A stretch of 64,000 nt of DNA from Selaginella moellendorffii (GCF_000143415.4 NW_003314314.1:369443-433442); one strand, 5' to 3'. Shown: positions 11,363 to 24,017, counted from the first letter of the stretch. Translations and numbers: made by a program. The notes: generated by a model not told the origin, from the letters alone.

Positions 11363-13588
11363 TCAAATCTTTCGCTGGACCATTCGCCGGCTTCGCGTCG
11401 ATCGTATCACTGGGAGCTTCAAAGTTTGGCCCGGCTGTGCCGCCAATTCTCGCACCCGAGCTAAAATGTGAGCGGGAATCGACACCGAGAAATGTTTTCT
11501 CCGCTTCTCACCTTGCTCGGACACCTGTGAGAAGAAAAAAAAAAAGAGAAGACATTTATGTACCACTATAGCTTGTGAAAGATATCACATACCTGACGCG
11601 AAGAATGTGAATGTACTCGACTGGCTCGTAATAAGTTTCGCCACTTGTCCTGCACTAGTTCGATCAGGAAACACTCAACCATCTAAACTAGAGAATTTGG
11701 GATGGTTTTCTACCTTCAAGTCAACTGGAGTTCGATAAGCGATGGCAGAGAACGCAAGTCTCTTGATGTCGGCCCACTTTCCAGTGCCACAGCGAGAAAC
11801 TCCGTCCACCAAAGCCATTACTTCCCGCAGCGTCCAGGGTCTATGGTGCTTCCTACGCGATCCCGACTTTCGATCTGTGTCCTGGTCCTCAGTGTCAGAT
11901 GGCTGCAATTCGTCTGACACAGAAGGAAGCATGCACGAGACTTGATCCGCGGACTCGTCATTAGGCTCGTAGTTTTCGTCCTGCGAGACAGTGTTGAGTT
12001 GAAACACAACTAATGAGAAAAACTTACATTGTCCTGGCCGGGAGCAGATGGAAGCTTGAACTTGATTTTCCTGATGCTAGTGTTCGCGTCGCGTTTAGCC
12101 GCCCTTGCATTTCGAGCCATTTTTACAAGCTGCGCTGCTCGTCGCTCGGCCTTCAGCTCCTACAACAACAAAACGTGAGCCGGAGAAGCACGCAAAAGTT
12201 ACCAGAACACTTACACCCATGCGATTGCGACTCCGGGCTCCGAAAGAACCTTCCGGTGACATCGAGTCGAGCTCTCTGCCATTCAGATCAAAGGACTCGT
12301 CCAGGTCGTCGCCATCAACATCTGGATCATCGGGATCACCATCTTCACCATCTGACTTCCAAAAGTCCACTTGCAGCTGCTGTTGTTGATCCTCGGGGCT
12401 GCTCATCGATGGAACAAATGACGCAACATCATCAGCTTCTTCTTCCACATATCTCCTGTTTGGCTTCCGGTGCCTCTTTCCTTCCAAACTCTGGACTTCG
12501 TTGAGATGGGACTGCCCGTCGCTAGGCCTGCTCACCACTGTGGTTGTCGAGGCGTCTAAGGAAATGGTTGGCGAGGTACCTAATACCACCGGCTTGACGT
12601 CCTCCTCCTGCTTTTCCATGCCAAAAGGCTGCTCCGCGGAAGTCTCGCCTTCAAGGCGTTCTTTCAACAAATTTTCCTGTGCCTGTGCAGCCACCACCAC
12701 TGCCTGTGCCGAGCTCTCGTTCATAGAATTCAGGCCTTTGGTGATTTTCTGCTTCAGCCAGTGCTTGTCTTTAGCCGAAGTCACCCGACCAAACGTGTTC
12801 CTGTAAGTGTCTTGCAGTGCCCTGATAGAAAGGTTGTCTAGAAAAAGCTTGGGTGGAGTATAAGAAGCATCGAATTGAGGAGTAATAGTACCGGGTGTAG
12901 AGCTGCTGCAGATAGGCTCTTCTTCCATCAGTTTCAATGGCTCAACCTTGACTTGGGCCACCATTTGGTCAGAAGGAGGAAGCTCGCCGGTGCAGTCGAA
13001 GGCGTTTATGTTGAAGTATTTTGGATTAGGCCGACGCCGTCTCTTGTACGTGAACTTCGCACCATTATAGCCGGAACTCTCTAAAGCTCTTTGATCTTCC
13101 TCCGTCTTGACTTTCAAGAGCATAGTATCTACAACCTACAGTCAACCATCAGGTGGTGAAACGCGTGGTAAAGATAACGAGAGGCATACCTCTAGCTGCT
13201 TGAGCAATCTCAACTTCACGTCTTCCAAGTCTTCCTCCATGGGTCCTGGACGAAGCAATTCTTGAATAGGAAGAGAAAGAAACAAAGACAAAGTTAAAAG
13301 GAACTTACGTGCATCGTCTTTCTCATCGTCTTGATCGGTATGATCGTCCTCAGAACTCTCGCCTTGAATCAGTGATTCAACTTCCATGAGATCCTCATCG
13401 GTAGTAGGAAACATCATCCCATTCTCGTCAATCTGTTGGTAAAAAAAAAAAAAAAGAAAACGAAGACTTAGAACAAAAAAAAAAAGAAAGAAAAAACAAA
13501 GAAGAACTCTTACCCGGACAAGAGTGTACATGATGCGCTCGTCTTTCTCAAGAGGGATTTCCACCTCCTCATTCTTCACAGCCAGCAT
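11363..13588 (-). CDS. Telobox MYB protein (TRF-like)
   Basis: A nuclear single-MYB protein of the plant TRF-like type that binds telomere-like or related DNA. Eight exons: 13588-13514, 13432-13309, 13260-13190, 13135-12215, 12159-12028, 11980-11714, 11649-11593 and 11524-11363; phases close exactly to 602 residues. The C-terminal MYB repeat (about residues 489-541) starts RPWTLREVMALVDG and ends in the telobox motif VDLKDKWRNLL, which spans the exon 6/7 junction. The preceding region is long, acidic and Ser-rich (for example DGEDGDPDDPD) with a Lys/Arg patch YKRRRRPNPK that could be nuclear targeting. The start at 13588 (MLAVKNEEVE) was preferred to an in-frame ATG 37 codons upstream, whose extension is hydrophobic and looks like 5' UTR. 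Target genes are unknown. Confidence 0.85.
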
Positions 13589-14123
13589 TTTTTTCCCAGC
13601 AGGAACAAAAAAGAAAGAAAAATAAATCCGCGCAGCGCTCTGCCAGCAAAAGAAATAGCCTAAGATCGATCCGGAGCTGCGAAGAATGCAGATCGGCACA
13701 CCTAGAGCCCAGAAACCGAGCGATTCCTAAAGAAACCTATCCTGACCTGATCAAGCGCCGTCAAGATGCCGCGGGGCGCCGCTCGAATCGCCCCTCCCCA
13801 GCTCGAAAATCACGCCTCGACCGCCATAGCCAGCGCCATCGCCATCGGCCCCCCTTTTTTCCTTCCTCCTAATAAAGCCCCGCCCTTCGAGAGCTCAAAG
13901 ATCGCCCTCCTCCGCCATAGCCAAAAGCTTTCTATGTGGAGGTGAGAAGGAAAAAAAAGAGAGAACGCCTCCACTACTGTAGCAACAAATGAGGTAAAAA
14001 AAAAATCCCAATTACTCGATTCCTGAGGTAAATAGCGATTCGCGTGACGCGTCCGTACGGCCCCAGGGTGTACGGGCGGTGATTAAAAATAAACGGCCGC
14101 AAATACGACACGTGGGCTCATTG

Positions 14124-14155
<32 letters not shown>

Positions 14156-14157
14156 TT
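13589..14157. other. Intergenic: MYB-gene promoter, G-box, TC microsatellite
   Basis: Holds the 5' side of the MYB gene and the 3' side of the polygalacturonase. A G-box-like CACGTG lies at about 14109-14114 and a perfect TC dinucleotide run at 14124-14152, just beyond the polygalacturonase stop codon. No further gene is visible. Confidence 0.6.
14124..14152. repeat. (CT)n microsatellite
   Basis: Uninterrupted CT dinucleotides, about 14 units, immediately downstream of the polygalacturonase stop codon and so probably within its 3' UTR. Confidence 0.9.
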
Positions 14158-15983
14158 TCAAATGGAGGAAGACGAGCGTTCTTCTTCGTTTTCCTCGTCG
14201 CCAAAGCAGCCCTGGGGAGAATTCTCGCCCAGCGCGATCCCCTGTGCGTTCTCGCAAAAGGAGCTCACGCTACTCTTCGCTTTGACGCTGGTGAGATTCA
14301 CGTCCATGAGCACGATTCCATGGCAGGAGACTGAATCGCTGCACGCGAATCTCACTGCCACCGCCGTGGACGACGTCCCTGTGATGTTTCGGTAGACAAT
14401 TCCACTCACTTCCACGCCAGAGGTCTGTAAAAGAAGTTGGAAGTGAGATAGAACTAGAACTAGATCTAGAACTAGAAAACAGTAACAGCTTCTATCACCT
14501 GATTAAGACAGGGAACGGACGAGTCGCAGTAGTACTGATCGATGATAATGGGATTTGCGACGCCGATCATTCTCACGTTTTGGTACAGGACTCCATACAC
14601 TTTGCCATGGCCTCCCTGTGATCAACATCGAAAGCTAAGCGATGAAAAAGATGGTGCTTGTGATTAAAGCGGGAGTTACCTGCCAGGACTTGATTCTTAA
14701 GCCGTTTGTTGTTCCATTTAAGACGGCCCCGTCTACTACAACAGCACGAACATTCCCAGCCGAGCCATCTTTTCCGAGGCTTCCAATGCTGCATCGAGAA
14801 AAAAACGAGTAAGAGAAGGGACAATGTTATACCAGCAGCAAGAACAGCTCGTTACCTTATTCCGTGACCAGGACCGCAGTAGACATTCTTGATGTGAATT
14901 CTCGAGCTTCCGGTTTGGATCGAAATGCAGTCATCACCTGGACTCTAGATGCTCAGTGAAAACAACTCTAGCTGGAAATATACGCGAGAACTACTGAACC
15001 TGTGGCAATCACGCAATCTTGGATGAATCCGCTTTGCACGTCGTGGAGGTGGATGCCATCTGTGTTCGGGCTTTTCTGCGGTGCGCTGATGTTCAGCCCG
15101 ATTGCCCGGATGTTTACTCCAGTGTCAAAAACCAGATGCATTTGCTGGCTGTTGACGAAATGCAGATTCCGGACGGTGGTACTATTGCAGCTTTTGATTG
15201 TAAGTGCCTGACCAGCAAAACCGTCAGTACTCGAGCATCCAGAAAAGAAAAAAAAAGTTTTTACCTCCGGTGCGGGGTGGCAGGGCTGAAGACAACGACG
15301 AAGAGCCAGGTTAAATACGAGCAAGTTGAGAAAAACCAATGAAAAACTACTCACGTTGGAATGATTGCGTTTGCAAGACTGCTCCCACCACGATTCTCCT
15401 TGCCCGTCAATTGTTCCAGTTCCTTCCAAAGTGAAGCCATCCAGATGCTGAAACCGCAGCCACTGACGGCGATTTGTGCTGTTCCAGTCGAAAAATCCAG
15501 GGGCAACTAGAACACCATCCAGCTGAGAGATTAAAACATTAGCTTCGAGAGAAACAATTGAGAAAATAACGTTCAGAACCTGCACTTTCATTCCCAAACC
15601 ACAAGGACCCGGAAAAACGGTAGGCTGGAGCAAATAAGTCCCGTTTTCGGGTATGACCATCACCGAGTAGTTTGATTCGCAAGCGGCTGACCAGGCTGCC
15701 AAAAATGCCTACAGGAAGAGTGGATGAATTAGAAAAAGAAACGAGAAAATATAAAAGACAACTCGACTTACTGGCGAGCCTGGAGTTCTCTTACCTCAGA
15801 ATCATCCGAGACGCCATCAGAAAGTGCGCCATAATCCAGCACGTTGTAGAAGGTATAGTTGATTCTCCGCGGAGGATGAGGACGAGGACGCAAAATGTTC
15901 CACTGTTCTAGCTCTGCGCATCTGCTCAATGTCCAAAACAGTATTATCATGAGCAAAGAAAGAGAAAGCCTGGCCATGCTCAT
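14158..15983 (-). CDS. Polygalacturonase (glycoside hydrolase 28)
   Basis: A secreted pectin-degrading enzyme that hydrolyses polygalacturonan in the wall. Nine exons: 15983-15795, 15708-15580, 15522-15355, 15285-15265, 15207-15000, 14937-14856, 14788-14680, 14615-14499 and 14424-14158, giving 429 residues. It has a signal peptide ([17 protein letters not shown]), the entry motif YNVLDYGA, and the GH28 catalytic blocks in order: NTDGIH, TGDDCIS, CGPGHGISIGSLG and RIKSWQ; all catalytic Asp and His residues are present. Exon 4 is only 21 nt and supplies the PCHPAPE segment that precedes ALTIKSC. The C-terminus is acidic and Ser-rich. Exo- versus endo-activity cannot be told from sequence. Confidence 0.92.
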
Positions 15984-16576
15984 GCTCGCAAACAGACTGT
16001 AATAGTTTCTCCTGTTTTCAATCCAGAAACAAACGAGTCATCACAACAGCGACTCGAGTTTCACAATCACACAAATGCTCGCAACAAGACAAGCTACAAA
16101 ATGGCGACGAAAAGACGAGCTATATGCATAATGGATGGAAGAGTATGGCTGAATGGATGGAGGAGGGTAGCAGTCAGTTCGAGCGGTCGATGGACGGCAC
16201 GCAAGCCAATGCTGGGACGGCAAGAATCTGCACGTATGCATGAAACTCTTGTAAGAAGAGAAGAAATACTTACGCGGGTTTTGAGGGTCCACTTTAACAA
16301 ACACCTGCGAGACGAAAGACTTTCAGAGCTCCAGTATCATAGAAATGAAGCAGATGTACCTTGCGAACGAAGCATAGCTCGCTGCAATGCGATTCCAGCA
16401 AGCACATAGCATTCACATGAATCGTCAACTCCAAGGCTGTATATGCACGTCAAGATCATAAACCCGCCACACAACTCTATTTTGCTTGCACTATATGCAC
16501 GCCTGTGATGATTGCGAATTCATACCATCTTTTCGAACATTCTCAAGCCTTTCACTCGTGCACCACGCAAACACCT
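15984..16576. other. Intergenic between polygalacturonase and 4CL-like gene
   Basis: Promoter side of the polygalacturonase and 3' side of the 4CL-like gene. Short ORFs exist on both strands but none carries a recognisable motif. Confidence 0.5.
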
Positions 16577-18432
16577 TCAAAGCCTGGAGCGAGAACGAGC
16601 GATGAGTTCTCTTCTCAAGAGCTTTCCCGTGGCAGACTTTGGTATGGCGTCCAGGAATCGCACTTGTCTGACTCTCTTGTAGGGAGCGACCTGTGCGAAG
16701 CAATCTTAGAAACGCATTCTGGTTTTTTGGCCAAACCTGTTTCGAAACAAAATCCACAACTTCCGCTTCGGAGAGAGTGGAATGAGGTACACGAACGACA
16801 TAAGCAAGGGGGACCTCGCCTGCCTCTTCGTTTGGAAATCTGCAACAGCAATAAATACACCAGTTGAGTGAACAGCTACGTGTGCGTTACTTACGGAACA
16901 ACAGTGCAGTCTTGGATCGCAGGATGACTCAAAAGCAATGCCTCCAGTTCAGCAGGCGCCACCTACACTCAAGATTTTTTTGTAGTTCACAACGCGTCAT
17001 CGAGCGGAAATACCTGAAAGCCCTTGTACTTGATCAACTCTTTGAGCCTATCCATGACAAACATGTTTCCATCCGTGTCAAGGAGGACAAGGTCCCCAGT
17101 ATGCAGCCATCCATCCTTGTCAATGGTCTCGGAAGTTGCTTTGGGATTGTTAAGATATCCTACTCACAGCCAACCAGTGCTTGTTAGATCCAAAAGTTAG
17201 AAACGAGAAAGCGAGAAAGGAGACGAGGAACTCACCTTCCATGATGCAACGACCGCGTAAACACAGTTCACCTTGCGAACCAGGAGGGAGAGTTCGACCA
17301 GTGCCTACCTCCACAACTTTCGCTTCAAAACCCGGCATGATCTTCCCAGCCGAGCCGACCACAGTATCTTTGGAAGCTCCAAATCCCACTCCCGTCGTCT
17401 CCGTCATGCCATAAGCCTGCCACCAAAGTTGTCGAAAGAACAAAACCAAAAACAAAAAAGAGCTGTAAGAACCATGAAAACGAGGAAAAACTCGAAGAAT
17501 ACCTGTGGAAATCGAGCCACCTGTGGATACAAGCGAAGAAAAGCCTCGTGAGTCTCTCTCCCGAGGGGCGCGGCACCACACACCACGCGCGAGAGAGAGC
17601 TCAGGTCATACCTCTTGCTCGAGCTATGGTGCTTGATAAACGCAATGATCATTGGAGGGACCGCGGTCATTTGCGTCACCTTGTAGCGCTCGATGGTCTC
17701 GAAGATCTCCAGGAGCTCAAACTTTGCGACCACCACCATCGTTGTTCCACTGTAGATCGTGGCCAGTACCCCATAGATCAGTCCAGCGATGTGAAAGAAT
17801 GGAAGCATTCCGAGCGAGACCTCGTCCTCCGGCACTGGCTCCTTTCGAGCGGTGTAGAGCGTTTCCATGGCCGCGACCAAGTTTCCATGCGATAGAATCA
17901 CTCCTTTGCTCACGCCAGTCGTCCCGGAGGAGTAGAGCAATGCCGCTGGACTGAGCTTCTTCTTCGCTGGCAAATTCATGGCGCTGGAATTCCCATCGTC
18001 CAGCAAATCCTCGTAGGAGACATGGCTGAGAGGAAATCCCGGCTTCCCGACGAGGAGCATCGGCAATCGCAGCTCCTGGATCTTGGAAGCCAAGCTCCCG
18101 GACGAGAAGACGAACCTGGCACGAGAATCCGCGACCTGGCGCTGGATGTCCTTGACAGTATTCTGCGGATTCGCCGTCGTCACAGTCGCGCCGAGCGCCA
18201 AGACGCCGAGGAAGAGCACCACGAACTCGATGCTGTTGCCCAGGACGATCAGCACGACATCGCCAGGGCAAATCCCGAGCGATACCATGCCTGAGGCGGC
18301 CACGGCGACGCTGCGCCTCAGATCACCGTAAGAGATCCTCTGGTTCGTTTTGGAATCAATGAATGCGATCTTGTGTGGGGAGACCCTGCCCCATAGAACT
18401 TGTAGAAGAGAGACCGCGTTACTGTCCGCCAT
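16577..18432 (-). CDS. 4-coumarate-CoA-ligase-like enzyme, peroxisomal
   Basis: An ATP-dependent acyl-CoA synthetase of the 4CL-like (OPC-CoA ligase-related) group that activates a carboxylic acid through an acyl-adenylate. Six exons: 18432-17503, 17416-17236, 17159-17014, 16962-16895, 16839-16737 and 16690-16577, 513 residues. The AMP-binding signature [10 protein letters not shown] is at about 168-177, AYGMTE starts at 311, GELCLRG at about 359, followed by WLHTGDL and the hinge [11 protein letters not shown], and the C-terminal Lys is in [12 protein letters not shown]. The protein ends in Ser-Arg-Leu, a type-1 peroxisomal targeting signal. This suggests a beta-oxidation substrate such as a jasmonate precursor or a fatty or cinnamic acid, rather than cytosolic lignin synthesis; the substrate is inference. 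It starts 46 nt from the divergent RPN11 start. A paralogue with the same exon sizes lies at 26.7-28.8 kb. Confidence 0.92.
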
Positions 18433-18478
18433 AGCCGTGCTTGAAAGAATTAGGGTTCTTAGTTTTTGGATGGAGAGA
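18433..18478. promoter_or_regulatory. 46-nt bidirectional start region
   Basis: Only 46 nt separate the start codons of the 4CL-like gene (-) and RPN11 (+). The 5' UTRs must overlap each other or the opposite coding sequence, so a shared or overlapping core promoter is inferred. No TATA box is visible. Confidence 0.6.
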
Positions 18479-19864
<1,386 letters not shown>

Positions 19865-19981
19865 AGCGAGGTAACCAAAAAAACTCTCTTTACTTTCTCG
19901 AAACAAAATCCCATCCTAGATGAGACTTACTGATAACAGCATTGAGTTCTTGACTTAAGGAAACAGATGGAACCATGAAGT

Positions 19982-20350
19982 CTAGAGCTTGAGCTTCGCT
20001 TTGCCGGGTTTGAAGCAACGACAGATGGGTGGAATAGATCTGGTGCAGAGGCTGCAGCTTCCACCGTTCAGGCAGTCCGCATCCGAGCAACACTGTGATG
20101 CGGCGCTGCATCTTTTCGGATTCGGGGCGTCACAGAAGCAAGTTGGAGGAAAGCTTCGGGTGCAACGTCCACAAAACTGGCCTGCCTTGCTGCATCGCTT
20201 GGAGCCGGGGCAGCACTGGGAGTTTGGCCTGCACACCATGGCCTGGAGATTGGCAGCAGAGACTAGATCATCGCGTTGCTCATCACCAGCAAGAGCGGCT
20301 GCAAGGCAAGAGAGAGCAAGCAAGAGCAAAACACTACGAAGTTTATCCAT
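19982..20350 (-). CDS. Bowman-Birk-type serine protease inhibitor
   Basis: A small secreted cysteine-rich protein of 122 residues, single exon, with a signal peptide (MDKLRSVLLLLALSCLAAALA). The mature part holds two canonical Bowman-Birk loops, CTRSFPPTC and CTRSIPPIC, each Cys-Thr-P1-Ser-x-Pro-Pro-x-Cys with Arg at P1, plus the paired CC cysteines (QCCPGSKRC; QCCSDADC). Arg at both P1 positions predicts a double-headed trypsin inhibitor, probably a defence protein against insects or pathogens; that role is inference. The tail is basic (KPGKAKLKL). Its stop faces RPN11. Bowman-Birk inhibitors are best known from legumes and grasses, so its presence in what looks like a lycophyte is notable. 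Confidence 0.9.
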   Translation of the reverse strand: MDKLRSVLLLLALSCLAAALAGDEQRDDLVSAANLQAMVCRPNSQCCPGSKRCSKAGQFCGRCTRSFPPTCFCDAPNPKRCSAASQCCSDADCLNGGSCSLCTRSIPPICRCFKPGKAKLKL

Positions 20351-20788
20351 AGTTGCCGTGGAGGAGATAGTTGGCCATTATATTCTCGGTGCATCCCACG
20401 ATTTCCACGCATGACATATTCTTTAAAGTTATTTCTCTTAGTAAATCTATTGGATTTTGACCTCAGCCACTTCAGTAGTGATAGATCTATTGCTATTCTC
20501 AGGTTCAGGATTATGTCCACTGACATTCATTGCACCATCCACTGACCATTCCATGGAAAGGTATGCTTCTAGATCCAGATAAATAAAAGCATATTTTAGA
20601 ATGATTAAGTATATTGCTAAGATTTGGATAGATATCATAAACCCATTTACTTTAAAATTCAAAAGAAAAAGTATGAACAACTTTATTTATTGCCCACTCT
20701 TTATGAATTATGAAACACATATGCCTTTTCTAATACACTAATGTTTATAGTACATAAAAAGCACTCATTATTTACTTTCTTTATTTGT
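20351..20788. other. Intergenic, promoter of inhibitor gene
   Basis: Composition drops from GC-rich to AT-rich across this stretch. No gene, RNA or repeat recognised. Confidence 0.5.
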
Positions 20789-21718
20789 TTACTTTGGAAT
20801 TTTCCAGATACAGGTGAAGTTTTCAATATTGCAAGATGCAACAAAACCTTCATTTTCAACACAAACAGCCATTAGTTGAAATGACTTTTTATAAAAACCA
20901 TTTGACCATAAAGCTTTTAAATTATCATTGTAAAGAACAAGATTTCCATCTACCTGCATCCTAAGAAAACAATTTTTACCTTGATTTTGTGTATTTGTAG
21001 ACCATATAATTGTTTTTCCTTTATAAAATACTAAATTGCAATCTAATTGCATATATAACATAAATATCATATTTGGAGATATAATAAATTCCCCAGTTTT
21101 TAAATTAGCAAAATAAGAAGTATCTTCTGAGCTTCGGATACAAGTTTTTCGCCATTCACAATCACCTCCTTCATTTTCATAATTTATATGTTGTTCGAAT
21201 GAAATATTCAAGAGATTATTCCTAAAATTTAGTTCATATATTTTATACTTTTTAAGAACTATATTTAAGATAGTAGAACTTGGTTTTGTATATGTGTACA
21301 TTATACTAAATCTGCCAACAATATATTCACTTAAACCCCATTTTAAAATTTGACTATCAGCTTTTATAACCTCTCTAAGTATTCTATAGAATATATATTT
21401 TAATGATAAACCTGGTCTTGGAGTACCATAGCTAGGGAATAAGCTACACATTGGTATGTAATACCAAGGAACTGGACGATCTAAAGATGTTATTATTACA
21501 GTAACTCCAGTGATGATATCAGCAAATCTACGTTCAAACACTGGATAATAAGGAGTTTCATCTCCAATCATTTTTATAGCTTCCAGTATAGCAGAAAAGA
21601 TGAAATAACGCACTTCATCAGGAAGAGGAACAACCTGTTCATGATCTCGCTTGATCTCGAGTGAAATACATGTATTAAACAAAATACAAGTAATCAAAAC
21701 TAACACTATTAAAGACAT
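20789..21718 (-). CDS. Secreted protein with C-terminal bulb-type (GNA) lectin domain
   Basis: A single-exon ORF of 309 residues with a signal peptide (MSLIVLVLITCILFNTCIS). About residues 200-305 form a bulb-type mannose-binding lectin domain: repeats of the QxDxNxVxY type are visible as MQLDCNLVFYKG and MQVDGNLVLYND, followed by ALWSN and paired cysteines near the end. The first one appears to have Cys in place of the usual Gly. The N-terminal part (about 25-190) is not one I recognise; it contains no enzyme motif that I can see. The gene is strikingly AT-rich compared with its intron-bearing neighbours, so it may be a retrogene or a transferred gene. Likely a defence lectin, but only the lectin domain is supported. 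Confidence 0.75.
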   Translation of the reverse strand: MSLIVLVLITCILFNTCISLEIKRDHEQVVPLPDEVRYFIFSAILEAIKMIGDETPYYPVFERRFADIITGVTVIITSLDRPVPWYYIPMCSLFPSYGTPRPGLSLKYIFYRILREVIKADSQILKWGLSEYIVGRFSIMYTYTKPSSTILNIVLKKYKIYELNFRNNLLNISFEQHINYENEGGDCEWRKTCIRSSEDTSYFANLKTGEFIISPNMIFMLYMQLDCNLVFYKGKTIIWSTNTQNQGKNCFLRMQVDGNLVLYNDNLKALWSNGFYKKSFQLMAVCVENEGFVASCNIENFTCIWKIPK

Positions 21719-22556
21719 TTCATTTTATCTTTTACTCCTTTAATCTTGTTACAGAATTAAAGGACAAGTGAACAAACCTTGCATACTGATGATTTGGATT
21801 CTACTTTATTATTTTCATCTATTTTGTTTACATATATACAAGATATCCATAAGGCATTTAGCATATGTCAAAAAACAAAAAATGTTATTTTCTATAGAGA
21901 CAATGCCGTGGCGGAAAAAGATGCAAAACAGATATTAATAATACTTACAATATGAATCCACCATTATGTCTGTTTTGCAAGCAAAGATATGGTCATACAT
22001 GGTAGAGACCAGAGTCAGTTATTTTGCAAGAGCGATGCGGTCAAACGTGGTCAGGCAGAAGGATCAGCCCAAGTCCCTCACACAAGGAAAGAAACAACCA
22101 TTGGTATTGATCTAATCTTAGGTGAATATTGACTATGCAGCAAAGGGCCATGACGAGCTGCTTGGCCACCAGCAAAAACTGAACAAACTTATAGCAGTTA
22201 AGTACAAGGTCTTTGTATGAGATCCTCATGAACCATAAAACACCATAAGTTGGCCATCCCTTCATGGTAGTTATCACCTTCATTGTTTATCTAAAAATAG
22301 TGTCAATTATCCAAATAGCAACAGCTGGTTGTTTGCCTGTCTTTGCCATGTCCGTTTTGCAAGCCCAGATGCGGTCAAACACGGTCAGAGAAACAGGGTC
22401 AACTAAGGTCAAAAGACAATGCAGCTGGCTGCTTTGTTTTTTAAACTGTAAACGGGGTCTTTTGGTTGCTTTTGTTTGGTGGTGTTTTCAGACTCATCAG
22501 TTAGGGAAGCCATCTCACAGAAGGCCCCGAGAGAGCGCAAGAGAGCAAGAGGCAAC
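21719..22556. other. Intergenic with direct repeats and an HMA exon relic
   Basis: Three imperfect direct repeats of about 38 bp built on TTTTGCAAG...GATGCGGTCAAAC occur at about 21969-22003, 22021-22055 and 22349-22390. Between them, 22120-22186 resembles exon 2 of the downstream HMA gene. The direct start region of that gene begins about 22500. Confidence 0.45.
22120..22186 (+). pseudogene. Relic of HMA-gene exon 2
   Basis: GGTGAATATTGACTATGCA...GACGAGCTGCTTGGCCA lines up with GGTGAACATCCCCTGCGCA...GACAAGCTGCTCGGCCA of the intact gene at 22651-22723. The CxxC codons are destroyed and no splice sites remain, so this is a duplicated and decayed exon. Confidence 0.45.
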
Positions 22557-23217
22557 ATGGGAGCTCGCAAGGTACGAGTAATGTAGGACTCCCACACATC
22601 GATTTAATCTCGTAATCCCCGGATGGATGCAAATTCCCCCAAAACACCAGATGGTCGTCAAGGTGAACATCCCCTGCGCAAAATGCCGCGACAAGCTGCT
22701 CGGCCAGATCTCCGCTGTGTCAGGTAACTAAAGCACCACACTCTTGGATCTGGAGCAATTTCTCCGAGTCTATCCTCTCTCTCTCTCTCTCACCACTTTG
22801 CCCCTTTCTTCTCTGTGCGTGCTCCATTGTCGCGCAGGCGTCAAGAAGGTGGAATCCACCACCGAGTGCTGCCCAGTCTTCACCATCGTCGGCGACTTCA
22901 AGGTGGAGGACATCTTAAACGCGGCGGGGAAGAAGCGGCGGTGCCTCAAGGTGGAGTCCGTGGAGGAGCTCCCACCACCGCCAAAGCCCAAGCCCGAGCC
23001 CAAGCCGGAGCCCAAGCCGGAGCCCAAGCCCGACCCGCCAAAGGCCCCGCCAAAGGAGATTATCATCAGCGAGAAAGGTTGGCCAAAGAAGTTGCCAAAC
23101 GTTCCTCCCGGTACCAGCCTTGTGATCGTGGTGGAGAACTTGAGCTTGTGCCCCAAGGATTTCGACCACCATGGCGGCGGTGGCCATGGCTGCGAGTGCT
23201 GCGATAGCTGCTGCTAA
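22557..23217 (+). CDS. Small heavy-metal-associated (HMA) protein, Cys-rich tail (A)
   Basis: A 155-residue plant HMA-domain protein in the family of small cytosolic metal-binding or metallochaperone-like proteins. Exons are 22557-22571 (only 15 nt, MGARK), 22651-22723 and 22838-23217. The metal loop is IPCAKCRDKLL (C-x2-C); the beta-alpha-beta fold continues with VKKVEST...FTIVGDFKVEDIL. A Pro/Lys/Glu repeat linker (KPEPKPEP) follows, then a second short domain and the tail GCECCDSCC. The tail does not form a classical CaaX box, so membrane attachment by prenylation is not predicted. The exon plan (tiny first exon, about 70-nt second, long third) is shared by all HMA genes in this window. 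The function beyond metal binding is unknown. Confidence 0.85.
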
Positions 23218-24017
23218 GCCACCATAGTCTCTCTAGTTCTTCCTTTCGTACGCTGGACCGCGCAGTATAGCTATGGAGGCTGGCTCTTCTTCTCGCATCC
23301 ATTTCGCGAGTACGATATGTCGTGCTTGTTTTGCTCTTCCGGGTTCTCCTCTCCTTCTCGGAAGTGGTGTCGGGAATAATAATCGCGTGTTAGAAAATGT
23401 GGTGGAGAGAATTCATACCAGAGTGACTTCTTTTCACTCCCTCCCGGTCACGATCTGTGAATCTTATAATTCTTTGGTTCTTTCCTCTTTGTTGGTTTCT
23501 CGCCTTTTTCTCTAATGCCCGCCATGGCCCGTCGCGGGGCGGCACGCCTCGTAGAGATTGTCAGCCAAGCATTTGACGTTTTGATCGCCCACAAAGACAA
23601 TGTGCCGGATATATAAGTTTCAATATGTTGGTCGGTGCTGTTTTTTTTCGTCCAAACTCATTAAAGTTGGCCGCAATGTATATGAGTTGTTTTTTGATTT
23701 TGTGTGCAATCTCACCATACAGTTGGACGAGTCAGATAAATAAAAATCATGAAATCTTCTTTCTCCCTGAAAGATGGCAATGGCATATTCCAAGGCGGAA
23801 GCACAGCGACACACGTCTCCTCCACCCGTCCGAAGATCAAGCTACCGAAAGTATAAGTTCTGGCAGAGCGTATGAAATCTACGTATACTTACGAGACATG
23901 ACTTTGACGTGACAATCGCCTCATCCATCGAGAAAGAAACCGAGTAACAGAAGTTTGTTTCCACTCTGATTCATCTAAACTAAGAACCGATGAACTGAGA
24001 CTAACCTTAAGTTGCGA
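23218..24017. other. Intergenic, nothing recognised
   Basis: 3' side of HMA gene A and 3' side of the CCHC gene. Short ORFs lack family features. Confidence 0.5.
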
